Source of the DNA: Saussurea involucrata
Lineage: Eukaryota > Streptophyta > Magnoliopsida > Asterales > Asteraceae
Length of the DNA: 64,000 nucleotides
Assembly: GCA_033807775.1 (NCBI GenBank)
Contig: CM066326.1
Span: forward strand, 94,900,873 to 94,964,872
Direction of reading: 5' to 3'
The notes beneath the pieces are model-generated. The model saw only the letters and a list, made by a program, of their open reading frames with translations, had not been told where the DNA came from and made no database searches. This document shows positions 33,736-43,651 of the stretch, in pieces. Every line of letters starts with the position of its first letter. Position 1 is the stretch's first letter. The translations under genes were made by a program, and so were the position numbers.

Positions 33736-36150
33736 TTAGTTTTTCTTAGGTATCCACTTAACCATGTATACACGTTTGTTAGTGGAAGTAGTTGGAATGG
33801 AAGGTTCAACAGTCTTCGCAGCATTTGAAGATTCAGCTTTGTCTCTCTTCACTTTGGTTAATTTCTTAACCTCAATGGTAGAATTCACCTTGACCTGATT
33901 TGCACCAGGGTTGGTCTACTTTGCCTTGGGGGCAGTTTTCACCTTAGCTATCTTTTCAGCTTTGGTGGCTGTGGGGCACTTACTAGCAATATGATCGGTA
34001 AGTCCACAGTGATAACATGTCCTATAACTAAAAGTAGTTCTAGGACCATTTGTATGCTGAGCTTTTAATTTCAAATTAGAAGTGCCAGCACCAAGTAAAC
34101 TATTGGCTTTAGAAATGGGACGAACATTCAGTTCTTCAGATTTCTTACCAAGGACATCCAATCTGAGTCTATGAGTAGATCGTTGAATAAATCCAGATAT
34201 CTGCTTCCTTGATCCAGAGGGATGAGCCACTGAAGCTTTAGAAGCATTCAGCTTTAGTACTAAGGTACCCTTCTGAGGACTCTGGTAAATAACAATTCCT
34301 TTACCTTTGTCTTTAGAGACAGAGGTAGGTTTTGAATAAACCTTTTTCTCCTTGCCTTTTGAGGAGGTAGGAGTTTCCTCAGGGATTGGTGTAACGGACG
34401 AGGAGCACTGAGAAGATGAAGTATCAGCGACTGAGGATACGAACGTTCCAAATTTAAGCATTGAACGCTCAGTGGTTGGTTTTGGAGTTTCATATTTGTA
34501 ACCCAAACCACGTTTATCACTCAGGGGAATTTGAGACTTTATTATCTCAGTGATCTTTGTTGAAGAATTACACCATCCTTCAACAGTAGCCTTTTCAGCC
34601 TTTAATGCAGCGATAGCTTCTGCTCGTTCGATTTTGACTAGCTGATTTAAATATACTTTATCTTTAAAATCTTCTTAAATTTTAGAAAGCTTTTCTATTT
34701 GAAGGTGGCAGTTTTTAAGCTTTTCAGCGAGATCAAGATTTTGGTTTTCAACCACAGTTTTTCCGTTCATGGCTTCGTATAAACTTCTAGTCAAGAGATC
34801 GATCTTACGGAGACTGTCAACTTCATCAATATTTGCAATATTGGTAAAGAAAGAAGGTGATACCTGAATTGCAGAGGTTGAAGTGGAGGGAATGTCTGAA
34901 CTTTCTTCCTCTTCTTCAATCTTGGCCATAAGACATAGATTTGCTTCATCATCTTCAGAGTCAGATGATGATGCTTCTTCATCAGAAGCAGCCCAATCAT
35001 AGTCAGCCATCAGGCCTTTATTCTTCTTCTTAAAGCTTTTCAGCTTTGCATATTTTTCTTTCAGCTTTGAATATTTGTCATCTTTATTTCTTGGAACAAA
35101 GGGTTTCTTTGTAAAAGCTGAGGGTCTAGAAACTTTCTTTGACCTGCACTCGTTAGCGTAATGTCCTGTCTTTTCGCAGTTAAAACAAGTAGCAGTAGCC
35201 TTATAAACAAAAGTTGATGATCTAGGCTTGTCAGTTATGGAAAGAGGTTTGTTCTTTCTAAACATTTTCTTTTTGGCAAATCTCCTGAACTTCTTAGTTA
35301 GGAGAGCCAAAGATTCATCATCTGAAAAATCAGAATCTGATGACCTTTCAGAGTTACTTTCTAACTCAGTGATAGTGACCGAGGGTCGCTGAGTAGAAGG
35401 TTCCTCTGAGATTAAAGCAACAGGGGTGCTTCTGGAATCTTTAACAAGATTCTTCTTAAGATGGCTCGATTGCTCATGATTCAGCAACGTGCCATATAAG
35501 GTTGAAAGGGTCATTGATTTTAGATCCTTTGATAGCTTGAGACACATAGCATAATTGTCCCAGCTTTCAGGTAAACATTCTAGAAACTTTGTCAGCACTT
35601 CAAAGTTAGAATATTCCTTACCAACAGTTTTCAGATCTATAATTAAACAATTAAAACGTTGGTGAACTTCAGAGAGAGATTCATTCTTACCAGAAATGAA
35701 GCTTTCGTATTGTCTTACCAGGTTGATCTTTCTTGAATCCTGGACTTCAAACGTTCCTTCATACTGAACACATATTGTGTCCCACATGGCCTTTGATGTT
35801 TTCAGATTCATGACGGAATGGTAGACTTCGTCAGGAAGAGCCATGGATAGTATGGATCTAGCTTTTGTATCTATAGCCACTTTCTTCTTATCTTCGTCAG
35901 TCCATTGAAAGATTTCCTTAGGTACCAGCCTTTCTGGAATAGCAGGTCTATTCTCAGCGGCTGGAACAGCAGCATCAATTCTTACAGGGATGAATGGACC
36001 ATTTTCTAGATAGTAAGGCATAGTAGGGTCTACACCTTCTAAGAAGAGTGTCATCCTATTTTTCCATAAGTTGAAGTTATCTTTGGAAAATCTAGGGGGT
36101 TTAGCAAGAGAACCATTGTCTATATAATTTGTGTTTGTGTTGGTGGCCAT
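33736..36150 (-). pseudogene. gag: Copia gag of element D with two zinc knuckles
   Basis: One frame from the ATG at 36150, in the same phase as pol, broken by stops at 34675-34677 and 33916-33918 and closed by a TAA at 33736-33738 just after 'VKWIPKK'. The N-terminal 250 residues are the UBN2-type copia gag ('KAMWDTICVQYEG' region, 'QRFNCLIIDLKTVGKEY'). A first CCHC knuckle (CFNCEKTGHYANEC) lies near residue 320, a second (CYHCGLTDHIASKC) in the downstream part. A Ser/Asp/Glu-rich stretch separates them. With pol in the same phase the whole gag-pol spans 1691 codons with four stops and no frameshift. Confidence 0.88.
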
Positions 36151-36216
36151 TTTCAGATAATAGCACGGAAGAGAAATATCTTAGATTAGATCTTGTTTAT
36201 GAGATTAAACAAATCT

Positions 36217-36228
36217 GCTCTGATACCA
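36217..36228 (-). other. Primer-binding site of element D
   Basis: Minus strand TGGTATCAGAGC, two bases from the 5' LTR. Confidence 0.93.
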
Positions 36229-36230
36229 CT

Positions 36231-37192
36231 TGTTGGTCCCGAAGGCCTATACAAGTTTGTAGAAGGGGGGGTTGAATACAAACACACAGATTTTACTTTT
36301 CTAAATTGTTTATTGATAAATCATTAACAATTTACAGCTTGTTGCGGAAACAAGATTAAGGATAAACCTAAATCTAAACAAGTTGGAACACTAAGGTTTC
36401 TTGCACTAAGATAGATAAGGAAATTACTAATAATAACCTATCTTGAGATAAGAGATTGAACTTGTCCAGAGTTAGCAAGTTACTTCAAATGAAGTGGGTT
36501 CATCTCTTTATATACTGCATGCATTTAATGCAAGTCAGTATACACTTTACACGTGTCATCAGCTGGTTGGTTGCATGTCATTGACCTTGGTTGACAACCT
36601 TAGTAGCTGCATGGATGAACAGTGTAGTATCAGAATGGTTGTACGATTTCAGACAGTCGGAGGTTCTTTTCTGACATTTCGTACGGAGTCGTGCAAGGGA
36701 GGTTAAGACAAAAGTACTTTGTACGGAGGACTTCATGATCAGCTTTCGTTGATTCAGCGATTATCATTTACTATTCAGCAGATGATAAAGTTCAGCGATA
36801 GCTGAAGTCTTGTACTTGATACTTCACGTTGAGTGGATAAATCTGAGTCTTCGCTGATCCGCATCAGTTCATTAGGAGACTTGTCGCTGGTTCTTGAGCT
36901 TGATCTTCGACTTCAGCGTAGAACCTTTGTTGACGTGAAACTTGTCTTCAGGGATCATAAGTAAACAACTAACTTATCAGCGATCATCATAATGACTGAA
37001 CAGACTCAGCGTTAATGATGAACAGTGTTCGCTGAATGTTTAATCTAAACAACAAGAGTTCCTATCAGCGGTACTGGAAGATCTTAGTACTTATCAGCGA
37101 TAGTGAAACTCTGATACATATTGTTTACTTACAATTTTCACTAAGTATATAAGAGATGGTCATTATCAAATCACTGAGGGTTTGGATCAACA
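36231..37192 (-). repeat. 5' LTR of element D (962 bp)
   Basis: Same length as the 3' LTR; differences by eye at six sites. Carries the same nine TCAGCG/CGCTGA motifs. Confidence 0.95.
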
Positions 37193-37197
37193 GATAG

Positions 37198-37794
37198 GCA
37201 TAAAATAAATTGTAATCTCTACTTCCGGATTAAGAAATAGGCAGGTTTTGACTTGTAATTTCTTAGATAAGAGTAATAACTTTGAATCTGGGATGATTCA
37301 TAGTAAACTCTTGATAGTGATATTATGGCTAGACGAATTAGTCATAAGTATGGGAGTGGGGTAGATTCCCGGTATTGAAAGGAGTTGTTGTACGGTAAGA
37401 TGGGCGAGAACAGGTTTGTTTTATCTGTTGAGATTTTAATTGTTTAACTTTAATTTGATTTGAATATTCTCACTAAGCGAAAGCCTAATGTTTCAAGTTG
37501 AATTTTCTTACCAGGTACAAGCTCCGGGAAGTAAGCGGGAAAGTGTGATTAGGATCTTTTGGAAAGACTTAAACTTAGAGATAACGGAGGATCTAGCTAT
37601 TCTGTTGATGCTTTTTGGACAAAGGATTAGATAACTTAATTAATCTGATTATGATGTATGATTAGATTAATAGGTTATTTGAATTAGATGCATTGTATAT
37701 AAAACCTTTACATTTGATCCTCAGGTTATAGAAGTTTGAAGTTTTGTGATCATAACTTGTGGCAATTTTTAAGGTTTAAATTGGCCCTGTTTTA
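37198..37794 (+). repeat. Outer plus-strand LTR, segment 3 (left arm of the inverted repeat)
   Basis: Completes the outer LTR: segments 1-3 total about 2.3 kb, the length of LTR E. It carries the late stem-loop (CTAAGC-GAAA-GCCTAA, about 37473-37488) and 'ccaggtacaagctccgggaag' near 37511. It ends at CCCTGTTTT, about a dozen bases short of a full LTR end. It may be a solo LTR or the remains of an element; no internal DNA follows. Confidence 0.8.
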
Positions 37795-37831
37795 TATAAA
37801 CCCAAGTTAAAACATACGTATAAACCCATAT

Positions 37832-40138
37832 TGTAACACCCTAAAAACAGGGCCAATTTAAACCTTAAAAATTACTACAAGTTATGATCATAAAACTTCA
37901 AACTTCTATAACCTGAGGATCAAATGTGAAGGTTTTATATACAACACAACTAATTCAAATAACCTATTAATCTAATCATACATCACAATCAGATTAATTA
38001 AGTTATCTAATCCTTTGTCCCAAAAAGCCTCAAAAGCAATGCTAGATCCTCCATTATCTCTAAGTTTGAGTCTTCCCAAAAGTTATCTTCTCTCATTCCC
38101 GCTTACTTCCCGGAGATTGTACCTGGTAAGTAAATTCAACTTGAAACATTAGGCTTTCGCCTAGTGAGAATATTCAAATCAAATTAAAGTTTAACAATTA
38201 AAATCTCAACAGATAAAACAAACCTGTTCTCGCCCATCTTACCGTACCACAACTCCTTTCAACACTGGGAATCTACCTCACTCTCATACTTATGACTAAT
38301 TCGTCTAGCCATAATATTACTACCAAGAGTTTACCATAAATCATCCCAGATTCAAAGTCAAAACTCTTAACCAAGAAATTACAAGTCAAAACCTGTAAAT
38401 TTCTTAACTCGGAAGTAGAGATTACAAATTACTTTATGCCTATCTCTAATCTTCCTTTCACAACGGGAAATCTCTGATCTTCCCTAAAAATGGAAATCTC
38501 TGATCTTCCATTCGAAATGGGAATTACAAATCAAAATCTGCCTATTCCACATTTCACGTCCTCACCATCTCAGAATCACTGACCCCAATGGGATTAATAT
38601 ATCGCGATACACAACCGGGTCCCTCACGATGATTCAAGATACGCTCGTTCACTAGAAATTACATCCCTTGGTCAAATGGCAAGTATTTCGGTTCCCATTA
38701 GACCGTACCCAGGTGCCCTACTATGACCGGATGCCTATTTCTAGCAATCGCCACACAATGCATAAGTATTATTACCCTTATTATTATATGTGCATAACAT
38801 ACAATATATTTATCTCCAAAACATATTCTATATATATATATACACATTTATAAAGAATATTAATAGTCTTGACACCTCGACTTCTTAACTATTCCCTCAT
38901 TGCATTTTAGCACGGGGATCAACATATCATAACTTTTAGTCATCTATTTAGACTCATTACAAATTAAGACGAGTCCTTAATAACATGTTCAGACATACAT
39001 ATAATATATCTATTTCAATATTAATTGCTGAATTTTAAAGAGAGTTGAATAAACTCACCTGATATGAAATCACACTTCTTTTATTTCTTTTAAAGGCGTG
39101 GGAACTTCTGTCTTCACCACCACAGTTTACTGTAATATCCAATATACAAATATACTGATATTAAATTACAGAACAGAAACTCTCTAAAACTAAGAATCCT
39201 TATCATCTAAAAATCTTTGTCTTAAGTCGCAACCAACTAATATTAAAATCTCTTGTCGCAATGCACAGTGCAAGTCGCAATCAACTACTGCGACATGGTC
39301 ACCATGTCGCAATATTCTATTGTGATTTCAACCCCATGTCGCAACCTTCTATTGCGACTTCACTACTAAGTCGCAACCTTCTATTGCGACTTCAACCCCA
39401 TGTCGCAACCTTCTATTGCGACTTCACTACCAAGTCGCAACCTTCTATTGCGACTTCATCACCAAGTCGTTTTTAAGGTTGCGACATTCATGAATGTCGC
39501 AATGTACTGTTGCGACATGTTTGAATGTCTCAACCCACTGAAATTATCTAAAACCCAGATTTTATACTTTTAAGCTATGTTTGTTTCTGTAAACATGCAG
39601 ATATGTTTAATACCACTAACATAACATATCTACAAAATCAGATTCTCATAATCATCCAAAAATCACCAAAACCCATTTCCAAGTTTATAGAAAACTTATA
39701 ATCTAAATAACATCAATTAAGGTGAAGAACATACCTTGATTTCCACAGGTTTACACCTTAATATCCAGCTGAAATCTTGTTTCATTCTTCCTCTTTTCCT
39801 TCTTCGTTTCTATCTCTCTCTCTCTTTACACCGTAACACACACACACAAGCACACTAATAATAAGATGATAAAATATCTCATCTCCTTTTTCTCTTTTGG
39901 TTAACACAAGGCGGTGGTGGGGTGGGAGTTTCACTTCTCACCCCTAAACTTCCAACTATTGACAACTTTCACCCTCTAACTTATAAATTAAAATTAAAGT
40001 TTACCCCTAACTTATTATCCCATAAAACGATTCAACGTAACTTATTCGGGTTTAAACTCTAAAATTAATTTATCAAATAATTATACACAAATTATTTAAT
40101 AAACCGACGTAACACTTTATAAAAATCGAGATGTTACA
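37832..40138 (-). repeat. 3' LTR of element E (2307 bp)
   Basis: Minus-strand ends TGTAACATC...GGTGTTACA. Contains the late stem-loop at 38149-38164 (CTAGGC-GAAA-GCCTAA on the minus strand), the GTCGCAA/TTGCGAC array at 39256-39520, a GA-rich segment and AAG|GTATG near 39734. Confidence 0.88.
39256..39520. repeat. 32-bp dyad array (GTCGCAA ... TTGCGAC)
   Basis: TCGCA starts at 39256, 39274, 39307, 39339, 39371, 39403 and 39435, with a decayed copy at 39467. Spacing is 32 bases through the regular part. An inverted TTGCGAC lies between each pair. Confidence 0.92.
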
Positions 40139-40176
40139 ATACTCCCCAACTTGAAAACGATTTCGTCCTCGAAATC
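40139..40176 (-). promoter_or_regulatory. Polypurine tract and preceding stem-loop of element E
   Basis: Minus strand GATTTCG / CGAAATC around AGGA (40176-40159), then CAAGTTGGGGAGTAT up to the LTR. Confidence 0.8.
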
Positions 40177-43056
40177 AGAACTAGGTAAACAAATGAGGAC
40201 ATCTAACCTTCATATCCTCTTCCGACTCTAAAGTCACAACTGTACCTCAATGATATAATACCATTGTACCTATAACCACATTCTTAGATTGTAAATTCTC
40301 AAAAGATTTCTCTAAAATCGCTTCCAATTCCTTCACGCAACGACTTTTCACATCCGTTACTACCTCAGTAAGTGGAATCCCGTTTTACCAACATGAAGTA
40401 TGTCATACATTCCTTTCAATGTCTAGTCTTATATATTTAATCACAGATAAAAGTCCAGAAAGAATAAAGATTCATCTTTCATATTTTCTGAACTTTACCT
40501 CTTTCAGCATTACTCACTCCCCAATCTTAGATTTGCAAACCTCCTTAGAGTAACTGTTTATCATTAAATCTCTATCCGTTTATTGCTTGTTCTACCATAC
40601 TGTCATCAACCGTAACTCAATCTCCAGATCTCAAAATAATGTTAACATATACTGCCTGAAATTCCACACACACTTTAAATTGTGCATACTCACCACTTTT
40701 GAATACTTCAATAATTACGGCAATCCATCACTACATCCTCACACCACTATCATCCTATGCGACCACAATGCAACCAAGCACTAAAGTATAGTATATCAAG
40801 GGTGATAATTCAATTGAACTTGTAGTATAACCACATTCTTAGGTCCGGCCTTTCTATCATTACTTGTCTCTTTCTCCCAACTTTTCCACATACCGATAAC
40901 ATTTTCTCATTACTATACATAACCAAACAGTTGTACCAAAATTCTAACTTAAGGCATTCAACTAAGTTATCTTGAAACGACATCACTGTCCAAAGTTACT
41001 ACTCATTCTTTGATCTTCAATTAATGCTTTCTAAGACAATTCTTTCACACATAAGAAGCAATTCACATTCCTTAAAGATTTTATATTTACTACACCACAT
41101 TTTGACTAACACACTCATCATTTTCGTTAAACTTTCAATGATTTCAAAAGCATAAATTTACTTATCGATTCACACAACCAAAATCACTTTGGATAAACAC
41201 CCACTACTGCTCTGACATTCTATTCCGATATTAGCCATATTACCACGACATCTTACAAACCGCATGATCCAACAACTTTACTGACAATTAGTACTTTTCA
41301 TCCGAAATCTCCGAAAAGACTTCCATCGGATGTTTCCTCCTTCTAACTTCACATTACATACTAATTGATACATTTAACTTGGCAATTACTGCTACTACTC
41401 GTTCGTACATTTTCCACCCATACATCTCACAGTAGACCAGGTCTCTCCTGGCAATTCGAACACAATTCAAACTTACCTTCATGTTCTCCCGTATGATTAA
41501 CCGAGTCTATTTCACTATAATATTCATCCCCAACTTTAGTTGAACCACAACTCCCGGATTTCTTATTAATTTAAACTTACTCGTTTCTTGTTAGCTCTTT
41601 GTGATTCCAAACCATTACATAGACAGGGCACAATCCCTCACAGATCGACACAATCTATACACTCACTTCCTTCATGCCCAATACTTCTTCCTTTATAAAC
41701 CATGCACATCGTAAGTAAAACGCTTATCTCAAATAACAGTCTTTCACTATCCTAACACCCCCACAAAGTGATCCTTCAACTTTTAATCTTCCGATTCAAA
41801 ACTTAACATTCATACATGATCTCAAAAGAATAACCAATGCATTCACATCATGTAAACTTTAATTATAATACAATTCATGTAATTCCAATCCTCAAGCCTA
41901 CGTCGAGCTTATGAAACCGACGAATACCCTTAAGACTCAACCGAGTCCAAAACCGAACCATCTGCTCCAAGGATCTAAAGATCATTTATCAACATCAACT
42001 CATGCAATTAAAGTGCATCTAACTCACATCATGTATCTATATGTACAAGTGTATACAACTCTTTTATACCCAACAATATATATATATATATATATATATT
42101 TTTATATATATATATCTTACCAAAGTTCATTAGTACCAAAGGTACTAAGAATACAAGATCACCAAACGGTCCTCACACATAAGACCCATAATTAATCGGC
42201 ATTTATTAAATAAAATGCGATTAAGCACATAACACAACGCAATTATTGCACAACTACGATAAACTCTAAAAACGTATTTTGACCACATAGTTTTCACTGA
42301 TGCAATAAATTAACCAAAACCTCTTTCACCCGTGATTTATTTATCAATCACTAAAAATCCCCAAACGTGGTTGAATGTATACCATCCTCAGCCCACCGTA
42401 CATGATACTGTCCGCTTTGCGCATACCCTCTGCATAACAGCATGCCGGTACCGCTCACGGTTTTGTCCCTGCCCGCACAGGCATACGCGGGACGCACCCA
42501 GACCGTACCCAGTGACAGGCAAAAGGCCTCATACATCTTAAGCAACTATCGACTTCAACGTCAAAGGTCGTCTGTCGATACTTTCTTAACCAATTCTTTA
42601 ACAAGGGTCCTCAACTGAGCCTAATCCTTAAAACATATCATAATCCAATTCACATCCCATCGTCTCCCTCTCAAATTTATTCGTGCAATGTTAATATCAC
42701 AAGATCACCATAAATTCTTATTTAATCTCGAGGATATTTTCCTTTCTGTCTTACCACCCTACTCATAACGAGTTTGCTAAATCCATCACCTTAATGACTA
42801 CTAATCCTTCCTTCTGACGCAACCGTCCCTTGGCAACTGAATTTCTAATTATCAAACAAGGGTACAGACCTTCTTACAACCGACACTAAAGTCTACTTTC
42901 GATCCTCCCATTATTCACCTCTCCTTTTGAACACAAATACCAAGACTATAAACATTCTCCCATGATTTATCCCACACCTCTCCACTCTTGGAGTTCTTTC
43001 TTAGCTTATAATGTAATACTCTACGACCTAATGAGTTTGTAGCCTTCATGCATGAC
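40177..43056 (-). other. Internal region of element E, non-coding, truncated
   Basis: No long frame. Landmarks in common with H, B and C: 'agaccaggtctctcctgg' near 41432 and 'tagccttcatgcatgac' at 43040. A TA microsatellite lies at 42066-42115. A GC-rich block at about 42405-42540 ('tttgcgcatacc...gctcacggttttg...') is shared with H near 58430-58545. Confidence 0.7.
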
Positions 43057-43390
43057 AACAGGGATTTATCTTACTTAGACCATTAGGTCTAACCCTCATT
43101 TTGTTTTAAAATATGTATTCCAGGTGGCGGATCGGGTAAGAGCAAGTAATTAGAGTAATCGAGGGATGGCTTTTGTGAAGGAATATATGATGAAGATTTT
43201 GGCATGTTTAGCAGTTGTATTATAATGATTAAATGTTATGTATGTATTTAGTAGGAAGTTTGTAGTAGAATGGCTTCTTCTGATTGTAAAAGACTACGGG
43301 ACCGTACTTGTAATATGATGTTTCGTTTGTTATATCAATGTTATGTTACTTTGTGTGAATTGTTTAGTATATGGGAATTGGGTTGTTACA
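43057..43390 (+). repeat. Truncated LTR of element F (R-U5 only)
   Basis: Matches the last 331 bases of the full LTR at 48271-49774, starting at AACAGGGATTTATC. In the full LTR that point lies about 35 bases after a TATA box, where transcription should begin. Contains the stem-loop (43076-43091) and ATTCCAG|GTGGCGG (43121). Confidence 0.88.
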
Positions 43391-43392
43391 AA

Positions 43393-43405
43393 TGGTATCA
43401 GAGCC
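43393..43405 (+). other. Primer-binding site of element F, first copy
   Basis: TGGTATCAGAGCC, two bases after the LTR end. A 246-base leader follows before gag. Confidence 0.93.
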
Positions 43406-43651
43406 TTAGTTTAAGGGATTTAGGTATTTGTATCTGTACCTAGACTTAAACTGCACGTGAAGTAGGATGTCCCTATTATTGTAGAACCTTGGGATATTAA
43501 GTATAAAAGGTAGAAGGAACATCATGTAAGGTAATTTCATATTACACCTGGCCAGTGTAATTGTGGTCTTACAGGTACATGTTTGAACTGGAATACCTTG
43601 TTATATGGGGTATGTGCTTATATGTATATTAACCATGTTTAAATCTATAGA

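Larger units (their letters stand above)
25500..37192 (-). mobile_element. Element D: 11.7-kb Sirevirus (Ty1/copia) with env-like region, lacking RNase H
   Basis: Two 962-bp LTRs (25500-26461 and 36231-37192) with TGTTGGTCCC...GGATCAACA ends on the plus strand, a tRNA-Met primer site, a polypurine tract AGGGGGAGAT and target duplication GATAG (25495-25499 and 37193-37197). By eye about six substitutions separate the LTRs. Minus-strand order: gag, protease, integrase, reverse transcriptase, then a leader and a long env-like region. RNase H is not found. The hexamer TCAGCG is repeated throughout. Confidence 0.95.
37832..43056 (-). mobile_element. Element E: Tekay-like LTR retrotransposon, 3' LTR and part of the internal region
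   Basis: A 3' LTR (37832-40138) and 2.9 kb of internal DNA, then an abrupt junction at 43057 with element F. The rest of the internal region, primer site and 5' LTR are missing. LTR and internal DNA are closest to element H. Confidence 0.85.

Noticed and set aside
39256..39520. Regular 32-bp repeats that could suggest a CRISPR array
   Set aside because: The whole unit is repeated, including the 'spacers', the context is a plant LTR, and no cas-like gene is present.
42351..42545. 64-codon minus-strand frame over the GC-rich block of element E
   Set aside because: The matching frame is not kept in element H although the block is, so conservation is unlikely to be coding.
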